Source of the DNA: Dicaeum eximium
Lineage: Eukaryota; Chordata; Aves; Passeriformes; Dicaeidae
Assembly (NCBI GenBank): GCA_013396995.1
Contig: VWZP01005668.1
Span: forward strand, 946,806-1,010,805
Length of the DNA stretch: 64,000 bases
Direction: 5' to 3'
Part shown: piece after piece, positions 1-11,593 of the stretch
Position numbering within the stretch: the stretch's first letter is position 1
Layout of the letters: every line of letters starts with the position of its first letter
Program-made: the position numbers and the translations under genes
The notes under the pieces: generated by a model
Database searches by the model: none
What the model was told of the DNA's origin: nothing
Seen by the model: only the letters and a program-made list of their open reading frames with translations

Positions 1-1693
1 TTAAGTGTACAGGCTCCTCAGCATCGTAGCTGTGTGAGGCAGTAAACAAATACATGTAATTCCTTTTTTTGGCTGGGGGCATGGTTTGGGTTTTTTTCCT
101 AGTCATTGAAAAGTGATAAAAGGGTAAGTTTAGGTCTGAGTATTGAGCTTCCTGATTCTTTAACAGTAATCCATCTAACTGACCTTGCAGTTTCTCTTAC
201 ATTGAATGGGTTATTTTCAAGAAAAGGGGAAAAATGGCAAATGTGCAGATAAACACATCTTGGTAGCAACGTTCTTTAATGGAAAATCATTAGCATTCCT
301 TAATGGTAGGCCATTATCTTGCATCTTCCATATTTGAGGAGCAAGTGAATTAAAATGTGTTTTTTTTTCATACAGGTATATTTAATAGGCACTGTAGTGC
401 ATGGTTAAAAAAAAAAGCTCAGAGAAGTTATGATCAAAATCTAGTATTCAATTGCTGCATTGCTAATAATTACAGGTAGATCAAGGCCATGTATCTATGG
501 AAACAAATGTAGGGGAAATATATCTGGAGGACACGTTTAGCAAATATAATGAGGATAAGTATTCTGCAAATAACAATGGAGAAAATCTGGAAATTATGGA
601 AACCGAGGGATTATTAAGAAGTTGGAAAAAAAATTATTTTTAGCAGCAGGAACTACAGTAGTATAAACAGCATCATGAAATGTTTATCTGCTTCTAGAAT
701 TATGTTTCTTTTTACCTTCTCTCCAAAAGGAAAAATGAGAAAGGAGTCAGTTAAGATCTCTTAAAAGTCTTTCAGGTGGGGCTGAAGTTGAGAGAAACAT
801 TAGGGTAGGAGGAATATTATATTAGCTGACTTTTTTGAAATGAGATTGACTTCAGTGGGACCCTGATCCTAAGGAGAGCAAATTACAGTTTGTTGTCAAG
901 AAAACAAAAAAGTGGGGGACCACTAGGACTCAAGCTTCTTGTAATCTTCATCTGACATGATGAACTAGAAATGCTTGTACAGCTTCAGTGACATGGCTAG
1001 AGACAGCTTTTTGTCTAAAGAGAGTATGGATTGATGGTTCACTTTCTCTCCTGCAAGGCAAATTATAAGTGTTTGAACTCAGATTCTGACTGTATGACTC
1101 CTTTGTTGTGGCTGAATACTGTTACACATGTGTGGAACATATCAGGAATTTAACATAAAAAGAATTGGCTCAGATTTTACGAAAACGATTGTAGATGTCT
1201 TCTCTGAGGATTGAAAGTGTTTTACAGGTGACTGCTGGGCTCTAGAAAGCATCTTCTCACACACCTGAGTGCATCACCTGAGAAGCTGAGTTTGAGGCAT
1301 TCTCTCAAACTCACAGAATTCAAGCTTTTCTTTGGTTGTTCTGGGATACAAAAATAAATAATCTAATGACTGATGTCGTCACAGATGAGAAGTGATATTG
1401 CTGGGGAAACACTTGTATCCATAGGTTCTCAAACCTGGCAGTTAAAAACACTGCAAGAAGCGCTAGTTGAAGCAAAATAAATTTGAATGGCATATAACTA
1501 GTTAAAATGCCTTTAAAAATTCCAAGGAAAGATTTTTTTTGTCTTCGTATCAATATTTAATATCTTTCTGGAAGATGCACTTTCAGCAAACATCTACCAC
1601 TAGATGTAATTGTTTTTGATTTTTGAAGAAGCCATGGGAATTTTAATGACCAATGATAGGTAGATGGTGAGACAGTATGCAAGAGGTCAGATT

Positions 1694-1770
1694 GGATTAT
1701 TGCCCCTTTTAGCCTTAAATCAAGAATATGCCCCTTTTATTGCCTCTTTTAGCCTTAAATCAAGATTATG
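1694..1770. repeat. 40-bp tandem duplication, about 1.8 copies
   Basis: The segment beginning TGCCCCTTTTAGCCTTAAAT at 1701 recurs at 1741 with one change in the first 20 bases. The period is 40 bp and the second copy is truncated at about 1770. Confidence 0.85.
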
Positions 1771-2806
1771 TAAAGATTTTGGTTGGTTGGTTGTTTTTTT
1801 TCTTTTTATTTTGTCCTTCCAACTTACATTTTTGTCCCAGGTAGTTGTTCACCATCCACCGTAGTTATTAATGGACTGGGAAGTACTTAGTGACCCTTGT
1901 TTGATACAAATATTCAAAATAGCAAATATTGCAACATTTTCATTATTGCAAACAGGGAATACCTACCAATTACTTTTTTCTTTTCTCTGTATACCTAACA
2001 GTTTTCCATGTCTATCTAGCAAAAGACATGTTCAGTAGTTAAGCTTTCTCTTATCCTTAGTGTAAGTAAAAATTTCTTGTTAGCTTCATTTTAACAAGCC
2101 CTACAATATTGTCTGTGCAATAAGACCAAATGGCAAATATTTACATAAATCAGACAAATGCATAATAGTCTGTGACAGAGAGGTGAAAATGAAGTGTTAC
2201 TTTTCCATCCCAGTGATAATATTCCTTGTGGTACTTGCTTACATTTCTTCTGGAATATCTGGCTTAAAATAATAATGTTAGTGTTCAAAAACCAATATAA
2301 CATAAAAATCATGTCAATTCTTTTCTCTCTGAGAATTACAGCCCAGACCAGGGCCATCTCCAGAAGCCAAGTTGCCATGCTCACCTCTCAATTGTGCAAG
2401 CCTTTGTAACACTACAGCCACACAGATGCCACACAGAAACTACTCATGTTTTTATTCAAGGACCATCTGGACATACCTGATACATTGCCACAGATTTTAG
2501 GAAGAAAGAATGTGTTTCAACAGTTTTTTCTTGATTTCTCATTTAAACTGAGCCTTACATAGCTACAAATAAACTTGACAAACCTTTAGAAGATTAGAAG
2601 TTTTTTTTTTCTTTTAGAATTACAAATTAATAACCAAGGCATCTGAACTCTGGAATGTGTTTGTTTATACATCTATTATTTTACCTGCTAGGGAAAGCAT
2701 ATCATGCCAGTATCAACACCCCAAGAAAGCTGAGGCTGCTGCAGCTCTGTGCCATGTGTCCTACCAAATGTCTTCCCAAACGGCCCTATATACATGGGGC
2801 ACATGA

Positions 2807-2877
2807 ATATATACATACATACATAACAGATACATGTGTCTATACACACACACACACACACACAAAAATATATATAT
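2807..2877. repeat. Compound microsatellite (ATAC)n / (AC)n / (AT)n
   Basis: Short ATAC units are followed after a break by about 11 AC dinucleotides (2843-2864) and then a short AT run. This is a simple repeat and probably length-variable. Confidence 0.9.
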
Positions 2878-3354
2878 GTAAATCAGGCCATCCACACAGA
2901 TAACACAAATACAAAACATTCATGTGAACACACATAGGAGTTTCACTATTAGACACCTCTAGGAACAGCATCTCTGTTTTACACAACTTTTTCATCTTCA
3001 AACCAATTGATTCCATCTCCTTACTCTTATTTAAGAGTTCTTCTCTTAAATATTTCATACTAAGTCCTATGCAAACCTGAAATGCACTTTATACTATCAA
3101 CTGTAACTTCAGCTTGCTGTGGAAGGAAAATATTCAAAACGTGTGTAAGATAGGAAAAAAAAGACATGGAAAGATTTGGAAAAGGAATAGTACAAATTTA
3201 AAAACAAGATGTGTTTCATTTTGTATCTGTCACAAAGCGTTAATTCTAGGGAATGGTGTGCTTGGGTGCATGAAGAGCCAAAGGGAGTGGAAATTAGCTC
3301 AGATTCTACATTAGAATGTCAGGATCAGGAATGTTGCTGGAAACATTCAGCTAT

Positions 3355-3398
3355 AGTCAGCTATATTGCACATTTATTACTGTGCAATATAGCTGACT
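3355..3398. repeat. Perfect inverted repeat, 18-bp arms with 8-base loop
   Basis: The left arm 3355-3372 (AGTCAGCTATATTGCACA) is the exact reverse complement of the right arm 3381-3398. The loop 3373-3380 is TTTATTAC. The stem is too short for a typical pre-miRNA, and neighbouring bases pair only by one G-T wobble. Confidence 0.9.
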
Positions 3399-4562
3399 GC
3401 TCCAGATGACTAGAAAAGTCACCTCCATTCCTACTTTGAGGGATTGCTTTGGGCATCAATACATATTTTTATTGTCTCCTCTTATAGTTGTCAAATGTCA
3501 CGGAGTCAGACTTCTAACAACACATGGCATGGGGGTCTGTGATTTCCAGAATAAATCTGAGATCTCTAGTATATTAGTAGTATTTAAAATGAGTAGTGTA
3601 TAAAAAGTAGTATTTGAAATGTGTAGTTTAGTGGTATATAAAATTATTTGATAGCTCTACCTCATGGTTCCACTGGCTAATAAATCTGTTGGATCTTTCC
3701 AGTTTCTTAATTTTCAGCAAACCACAAATCTTACTAAAGAGTCCCCTGCTTTGTCAGACATATCATTGATCTTGGGATGTTTTATGGCATATCAGATGCT
3801 GGAGCAAAAATGCATTGCTGAGGCAGCTTTCCAACTAGGAGACTATTATCAAGGAAGTGTTGTGATAATATCATTAAAAATTTGTATGAGAGGATGGTTT
3901 CTTGAACAATAAACTCATTCCTTACCAGTTCAGAAGAGGCTGGGCTGGGCTGGCTTTAATGATTCTTCTGAAGAAAGATGACTTATCATGTTGGTGAAAA
4001 AGGAAGAAAATAATGCAGGCTGTCCTGAAGTTTTGAGACAAGGTGGAGGCTATTTGTTCCATGATCCACCTTTTAAAAATATACTTTCTATAACAGTCAT
4101 CTATTTGTTAGGTAATAATTATATGTGGCAGTGTCTTAGTTTGGAGTGAATCTAAAGGATCTCCTAACTTAGGCAAAGCATGAATGAAGAACTGATGGAG
4201 TTCTCAAGTCTCCCACTTTGAAGACTCACACCTTTCCCTCCTGTCTCTCACTTCCTGCCTCAGCAGCAGCATCTCCCATGTCAGCACTGTGCTGCTGCAG
4301 CCTCCTCCCTGCTCTGGAGCTCCAGGCACAGTGCTCTGCCCTGAGAGGGGGCCATGCACCTTGGAGTCAAGATGGGACAATGCAGAGGTGATGCCAAAGC
4401 TCCCTGCTGTCCCTCTGCCACGTGAGCTGATGCTAAAATGTGGGTCTGTCTTGTAACTTCTTGCACCAATTACACATTCATCTTCATACCCTGAGTAGCA
4501 GCCTCACATATCAAGAGAATCTATAGGTAAGAGTTTAATACTTGAAACTTCATCTCTGATGA

Positions 4563-4817
4563 GCAGTGAGGGGACATGAGGAATGTCAGGGAAGTCCAGT
4601 GTGGACATTAGGAAAAGGTTCTTCACTGAGAGGGTGGTCTGGCACTGGAACAGGCTCCCCTGGGAATTGGTCATTACTCCAAGCCTGTCAGAGTTCAAGG
4701 AGTGTCTGGACAAGTCCTGTGGTTTAGTTTTTGGTAGTCCTGCATGGAACAGGGAGTTAGACTTGATGATTCTTATATGGATCCTTTCCAACTTGATACA
4801 TTCTCATGATTCATCTT
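4563..4817 (+). mobile_element. CR1 LINE 3' fragment
   Basis: The text resembles the CR1 3' region: GACATTAGGAAAAGGTTCTT, then a GAGAGGGTGGTCTGGCACTG-like stretch, then a TTAGACTTGATGATTCTTAT-like stretch, ending near 4813 in a degenerate ATTCTCATGATTC tail like the CR1 8-base terminal repeat. It is 5'-truncated, as is usual for CR1, and carries substitutions. The 5' border is approximate. Confidence 0.85.
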
Positions 4818-6454
4818 CTTGGCAAGGGTGCTTCATGTTTCAAACAACTTGAATTTGACTGAATGAAGATTCTCCCTGTCAAGTGATAACAAGAAAATGC
4901 CTACAAAGTAATTTTCTAGGAAGATTCTTCCTGTTGTAGCTCCCTTCCCCAGAGCATCTGGGGAGCAGAGGCTGCAGGGCTGCAGGGCTGCAGCACTACA
5001 ATAGTGCTGTAGTTTAGATCAGCCAGCTTTCCCTGGAGATGCTGAAGTTTACAGTACTGAATTTTTCAGTAGGAGTCAGAAACACATGATTTTAAGTAAA
5101 TAATGCATGCTAACTTAGCTGCAGCAGCATAAAAATACCATAAATTTCATCTTGCTAAGCAAATTCATCTTTAAGCCTACACTGACATTCTGTGTTGTAA
5201 CTCTGAGATTGGCAGAGCAGCATCATGCTTTATGGTCTGAACATTAATCCTGGGGTACTTAGTGGGAGCTTTGCATTGATTTATGTGCAGGCAATAGTAT
5301 TGGTTATAAAGGCTAACAAAGCTGACTGAGAGAGCAGACTTTGGCCTTGTATTTGGTAGTTTCTCTAGTATTTATATTATGTTATTCTGCAATATTTTTT
5401 CAACAGCTATGTATTGATCTAACAGTTTTAGTGTTGTTGAATTCTGCTCATTCTGGTGTATGATGGACATATATACATTTAAGAGTGAAAAGAAATGTGA
5501 TACATTTGAAATCTCAGGAAATGCCAATGATGCAAATTGGCATATAATCCTAATTTTGTTTCATGGATACTTGAAATACAGTTTAAGAAATGCAGGAGTT
5601 CTCAGTACTTGAATAAGTTTCTTATATCTTCTCTACTGTGTATCTGTAAGATTGTACTGGAGACTGTCTTTACATAAGTCATAGAATAAAAGAAACAAGT
5701 TATTCTATAGCAAGATATGAATAGTGAACTTTGATATCACATATTATTTTCTCTCATGTCAAATTACAAACCTTTATTGCTTGAACTATCTCAGATTGTC
5801 TGTGTACTGAGAATTTACATGGGAATAAAACTTGGCAAATTGCCTTCATACTATTCTCTAAATGGGTTCTGATAAATATTTATAATATCTTCTCACTGCT
5901 CAAATCCAGATTCTAACTGGCCTTATTCAAGATTCAGTTATTCTTGGGATTAACCCTGAAATCCTATTACCAAGTCTAAAGCAGCAGGAGGAAAAAAAAA
6001 AAGAAAATGACAAAGCCGGATTTAGCTACAAAACGAAATCCTGGTGAAATCAGATCCATTTCACTATTGCTCATTTAATACATATAGATACAACTGGGTC
6101 ACCAAGCTCATTTAGCCACGAGGTAGAAGTAGCATAGCAACAAACCTCAGCAGATTGAAAGTCAGCAGCAGTAGTGTCTGAGTAAGTCTTTAGCCAACTG
6201 TGAGTTGTCCTCAACTTTCGGTTTTCCTGGAATTGTTATTGATTTATTAATCTATTCGGATTTTGATATTCGAAATGTGTTTTATCTCTATAGCAAGCGT
6301 AAGCATAGAAATTACTGCCTGGTTCAAGCTTACATGATTTTCTTTAAGAAATAAACATTTATGAATGTTTAAAAAATGCACAACTTTCAGGCAGTTTAAG
6401 TCAGGTTCTCATTTAATGTCAGAAGTTTTAGAGAGGGAGTTTTTCCTAGGATTT

Positions 6455-6600
6455 TTGAGGGGGTTTTTTTTGTTTGTTTTGTTTTTGTTTTTGTGTGCTT
6501 ATTTTGTTGCTTTTTTTTTTCTCCTTTGGTTTGGTTTTGGGGTTGCTTGTTTGTTTGTTTATGTGTTTGTTTTGATTTGATTTTTTAATATATTATTAAC
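6455..6600. repeat. T/G-rich low-complexity tract
   Basis: Runs of T with interspersed G (TTTG and TTTTG units) occupy about 145 bp. The one-frame 71-codon reading here is a low-complexity artefact. Confidence 0.8.
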
Positions 6601-7052
6601 TTATAAATGCAATTCCTAGAAATTCTGATTAAACATGATATGTTGAATCAATAGATTTCAGTAAACAAGAAAAGGGAGGCAGTAGGAAAGGATTATTGGG
6701 AAAATTTGACGTTTTAAAAAGACCTGGTCCTACATACTTTGTGTTATCACTTCTACAGATTTTGGAGGCTCAGGAGGACATTAAAAAATTAGGCTGGTTT
6801 ACAGCTTTTCCATAATTTTCATCCTCCTAGAGTCGGGACCTCTTGTTCAAGATGTGGAAATTTTCCTTTAAGGAGGAAGTTTAGATTTTAATACTTGTGG
6901 TTTTTCAGTAATTTACAACATAAATATATTTTATTGGTTTAGTTGAAATGAAAATTTTATGCTAGTCACAAAAAGCACCAATGTCCTCCACCAGAAATGT
7001 AAAATTGCACATTTCATGGTACTTTTAAAACCAGTTCCACTTTTTTTGTTTT

Positions 7053-7067
7053 AGTGCCACCTAGTGA
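7053..7067 (-). promoter_or_regulatory. CTCF-like core motif
   Basis: Read on the - strand, TCACTAGGTGGCACT fits the CTCF consensus CCASYAGRKGGCRSY at 14 of 15 positions; the first base is the mismatch. It lies inside an 8-bp inverted repeat (GTTTTAGT at 7048-7055, ACTAAAAC at 7067-7074). A motif match alone does not show binding. Confidence 0.4.
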
Positions 7068-10000
7068 CTAAAACTTGCAAAATTTTTTGAAGTTTTTCAT
7101 TTATTGGAATTTGTTTTTCATTTTGCAGTAATGAGATGCTTTACAGAAGATTTTGTCCTTTTCAAACTTAATCACAGAGTTCATGCTGAGTTCTGTTACT
7201 TTCTTTCTTCATTTCAGATGTTTTCTCCAGGGTTTTTTTTTTTTAATCCTCCCCCCTCTTCTTTTGCCTTATACTGCCCTCTTAATGAAAATTCCTGTCT
7301 GTAGGGTCTTGTTATTCATTCTTTGATCTGCATATCCACAAAGTGCTTAGCATGGGATCAGATATAGGAAATAAATCAATATTTCTGTTTTACTTCCCTT
7401 GAATTCCCTAATGACCACATGTTGTGGTAGCAGTTTTAGTAATTTTATTAGAAGGATTTCCAGGTTGAGATTGTGGAGAAGAGGAGGCTTTTAGCAATTC
7501 ATAAGTAACTATTCTGAAATCAGAAATGGTTTTCAGAATGACAACCTCCTATTTTCTGTAAGTTCAGCTCCTGGGGCATTTGGATTGCAGAGGTCCATGT
7601 GGCTAGAGGAGCCCACAGCTCAGTGGAACTTCCAAGGGAGGGGAAAGGTCTCAAGCATTTAAATCTTTTGCTGCAGTTCTGAATAATTTTTCACTGGTTT
7701 TTTTTTCACTTGGATTTCACAAGCTGATCCTTTTCCTAATCAGAAGGTAAAGTCCTTGTAAGACTGTCAGATTAGTATTTCTGTTTCAGATCTTCTCCAG
7801 AATGACAAAATTCAAGCAGCATTAGGCTCAAAGCCCTTCATTTGGACTTTCACTTTAAGTGGAATTGCTTTTATTATCTTTCAGGTTATTGAGTTGCCCC
7901 ATATATGGCCCAAGATTGTACTGCTGGTCTGAGGTCAATGAGGTCAAGTTCTCTTGAGATTTTTTGTGCCCCAGTAGCAGGCTTAGCTATTCTGCCCAAA
8001 CCTGTGAGGAGAAGGTCTTAATTTCCTTGGAACAGAGGATTGTTCTGGGACATCCCAAAGGTGGAGACTGCAAAAGGATATAAATAAATGGGGTAGTGAG
8101 AAATAATCTAATCCAGTGGAAACTACATCTAGATCCTATACCTTGCAGGTATAATTACAAGACAGATTTAATTATATTAATACTTTATGATGCTCTAAAA
8201 TAAAAAGCTCAAGGTTATCCTGTTTTCCATGATTTACAACTGTTTTGCTGCAGGCCTCTCTTATTGTAGCTTAGAGAAGGAATAAGCTTTTCATATACTT
8301 GAAAAAATAGGAGCTGTCATTGATGGTGACAGGCTCTATAGGGTGGGTTTACATTTTCACAATTGAATGGTTTGCCTCTAAATGTCATATATTGTTTTGT
8401 AAGTGAATCGCTGAGCCCATAAAGGCATCATAAAAAATTCTATTTATTTCCTTTTTACCAATAGCACTTTTGTTGCATATGTTTATACTTACTGCAGTAA
8501 TTAAGGGGAATGCCAGGCTGATAAATACCCAACTGACATATTTCACATAGATACACTGTGAGAACTTTGTTCAATAAAGTATGGGTTGTAATTACCTTAA
8601 TTTTACACATTTTCTAGGATTTGATTTTATAAGAACATGGACTTTCTGAAATGGTAACTGGTTTTTGAAAGCCTATATATTCTTTCTTCAGTTAAATACT
8701 TGGTGATTGCATTTTCAAGAAATCCTGTGAACTGAAATAAACATTATTATGGTACTTAGGGGTCAGACAATGTGACCATTAATCAGTAAAGGCTTACAGC
8801 AGTTATTTTGGCTTGTAAATTAAGATGTGTAAATTTTTATACATCTTAATATGTAAAAAATTATAGTGCCACTATTGCTATCACGTTTCAGATGAGCATA
8901 ACTAAAAGCTGGCTCAGTTTATGTAACTCCAAGTTTTCAATGGTCCTGGTTTTTGTAACATATGGAAAGTCAGTGTTAAGGATGTCCTGATGGCTTTTAC
9001 AATTAAAATCCTTCCATCAATTCAGCACTTTACTGGAGTTCAGATTAATTAAATTCACCCCTGAATTTTCTTTCCCTCTTTGAGCATTTTCATCAGTCAG
9101 ATTTGAGCCTTGCCTTCATCTCCTAGCAAACAGGGAGATGTTCATTCTGGAGGATTGCTGTTCCATCTACTGATTCCTTCATCTAATCAAAAACTCTGCT
9201 CATCTGCCTTCCTGACTGGCATTAACATTAATGTTGACTGATGTCTCTGCAAACAGCTGGCTCATATATTTGCTTAATTAAATTAGAGCATTTGCAGACT
9301 TTGGTTGATGTAACTCTCCATGCTACAAATGTGTCATTTCTCTCCTTCATTTTACATCAGCATTTGTGCACCTACAGATGCAGATGCTTTGGCTTGACCC
9401 TTTGTTCACTTTACAGCATTTGAGAATACAGTGCCACACAGTTTAATGTGTAAGTTTAGTATAGCACAGGTTCCATGTCTGCTGCCTGCACAGTTTGTAC
9501 CAGTATGCCTTAAAATATTTTTAAAATCATTTCTATTGCCAAAATTACCAATCCATGTGCTGGATACCTGACCTTCTTAGAAATAATTATCCTGATATAT
9601 TTTCAGGACTGCTAGCAAGTGACTTAGATTGTCAGTTTAATGCTAGTGACATTCCAGGGAGAATTTTTCCCTTGTCACTAAATTTTCACTTGAATGTCTA
9701 AACTGCTGTTTGCCATAGCCAAGACAAGGCATGCACGGGCCATAGGATTGAATTTAGGATTTCCTTTATATTAGGTCATTAAATAATTTCTATAAAATAT
9801 CACTGGTGAAGCAGAGGAGTGTTTTCAGTTTATTTTTTCAGATGAAATTGACTTTTGTAGGGCAGAGCTGCTTACTAGGAAATGTGGGGTTTTTTAACCT
9901 TCCAGATACAATTTCTGTACTTTCACCCCAACTCACAATTTGAACTGGTTTTCAGACCTTGTCTTTATAAAACTACTTTATGTCTGTAATTTTCCTATCA

Positions 10001-11434
10001 TGGCTATAAATTTAGGTGGAGGCAAACTGAAATAATTCCACAGCACAGTAACTGTTTTCACTCCCACATGGTTTATGTATCCAATAATCATTAGGTGATT
10101 TACTGGTTACTTCTGTAAGAAACTTTTATTGGAAGCACCCTTGAGTGTGTCAGAGTTTTGCATCAAAGTGAACTGGTTACACTTGTGTGATCGTCTCATG
10201 GCATTGCTTAAGCAGTAAAACATGTTGGGTCTTTTTTGGTCCCAAAAATATTCTGTTTTGGGCAGTATGGAATACATTAAGAACTTACAGTGTAACACCC
10301 GAATTGAAATACTAGGCATGGTTAAAAATGGTTTAATATTATTAATCCTTTTATCCTTTTAAGCTTTGTTTGTTATAATTCTTAGGTTGGTGTTTGCTGC
10401 TGAAAGCAGTTCTCTCTCTGTACTTTGTGCCTGGTACTTAGTGGTTTATTTTAGACGTGTAAGTAGTTGAGCATTTGTTGACATCTGTGACCTTATTAAC
10501 CTTTTATCTACAGAGCACTGTTGAACTAGTTAGCAGTAGTGAGACTTAAGCCAATGAGGCTTGATTTTTAAGGTATTTTAAGGCTTTGCACCAGGTTGAC
10601 AGCATAAAATTACATTTATGTTTACTTTCACTGAACATCCATAATCAGGAAGAAGCATAATAATCTGATTTCAGTTGAAATGTAGATTGTGAGGTCTGTA
10701 TTTTAGTTTACATAAATATATGTATATTTATACAAATTTAAAAGCAATCTTAAACTGATTTCCACTTGTGCAGACAACATTTTGCACTTAAAAAAATTTC
10801 TATGTATGTTTTTACATAACGTCAGAATACCATGTAAATTACTTTTCAGGGAGTAGTCTTTATGGATATGTGAGTAAGACAGCAAAAGTATTTGTTTTCT
10901 CAAGACACAAATTTCTGTTGCTATCATCAGTATTCTCATATTTGCAGCTATACTCTCCTGTGCTTCCAAGAGTGTATTTTGTTTTCCATAATTTATATAT
11001 ACCAAGTTATATTGTAAACCACCAAACTAATTCATGTAATATGGAAGTCACCTGATAACTCAACCAATATTTTTCAGGGGTTAAAAAAGGTAAAATATAT
11101 CTTTATCTATGGATTTTTTTTTAAATTTCCTCAACTCTGCATTTCTAAGTTTTATTTCTTTATGTAAACTTGAAAGAAAATTTGTGGGAATTTTTCCACT
11201 ATAATAGATTTTCTGGGTTGCCACAGAGTGAGGCATCAAATACCTGGTTTTTAAAATATTTAGTCTCATTTTGGAATTTTCAGTCACTACTGGTTGCTGT
11301 CAGTGTAGTGGAAATGAAAATCTAGGTTTGACATTCTCTATGTCACAAAGATCTAGAAAACATAAATCTTTACTGCTACGGGACACAGAAAAGAAAAGTA
11401 ACTGTCTTTAATATTATTTCTATTCATTTTGCAG

Positions 11435-11593
11435 TTTAATAATAACGCTCAGAATGTCAGTTGCTTTAATCATCTTGTCCAAGCTAATGTGAGGAACAAG
11501 AAGAAACTGAAAGAAGCTGTCTATAAAATCTCTGCTAAAGGAATTACCGATTACAAGAAAGGCTTCAGCTATGCTTTTGAACAGCTGCTAAAT
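11435..11593 (+). CDS. CACNA2D1: CACNA2D1 exon 1 in window (probably exon 11): VWA domain
   Basis: This exon of 159 bases, 53 codons in phase 0, follows a GCAG acceptor and ends before GTAAGTA. It begins FNNNAQNVSCFNHL and ends SYAFEQLLN. It forms part of the VWA metal-binding domain: the Thr of ITDYKKG sits where VWA domains place the MIDAS Thr. NVS is a possible N-glycosylation sequon. The family places the DxSxS part of the MIDAS in the preceding exon, which is outside the window. The VWA domain mediates trafficking effects on CaV channels and thrombospondin binding. Compared with mammals as I recall them, substitutions are mostly conservative, with the KISAKG stretch somewhat changed. Confidence 0.97.

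Larger units (their letters stand above)
1..11434 (+). other. CACNA2D1: Upstream intron of CACNA2D1, 3' part
   Basis: AT-rich intronic DNA without a recognisable exon. It holds a 40-bp tandem duplication, an AC/AT microsatellite, a perfect hairpin at 3355-3398, a CR1 fragment, a T/G-rich low-complexity tract and a CTCF-like motif, each listed separately. A CT-rich, GC-richer patch at about 4200-4480 and a triple GCTGCAGGG repeat near 4970-4992 have no assigned meaning. The intron ends in a pyrimidine-rich tract and GCAG at 11431-11434. Confidence 0.85.

Noticed and set aside
4968..5012. GCTGCAGGG triplicate followed by a small hairpin (AGCACTA/TAGTGCT)
   Set aside because: Arms of seven bases and three repeat units are within chance for this length of sequence.
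6365..6580. 71-codon hydrophobic frame resembling a membrane peptide
   Set aside because: It is a translation of T/G low-complexity DNA.
1..11434. Exon with the DxSxS MIDAS motif (expected just upstream of exon 1)
   Set aside because: I found no sequence encoding DVSGS followed by the rest of that exon. It is presumably before the window.
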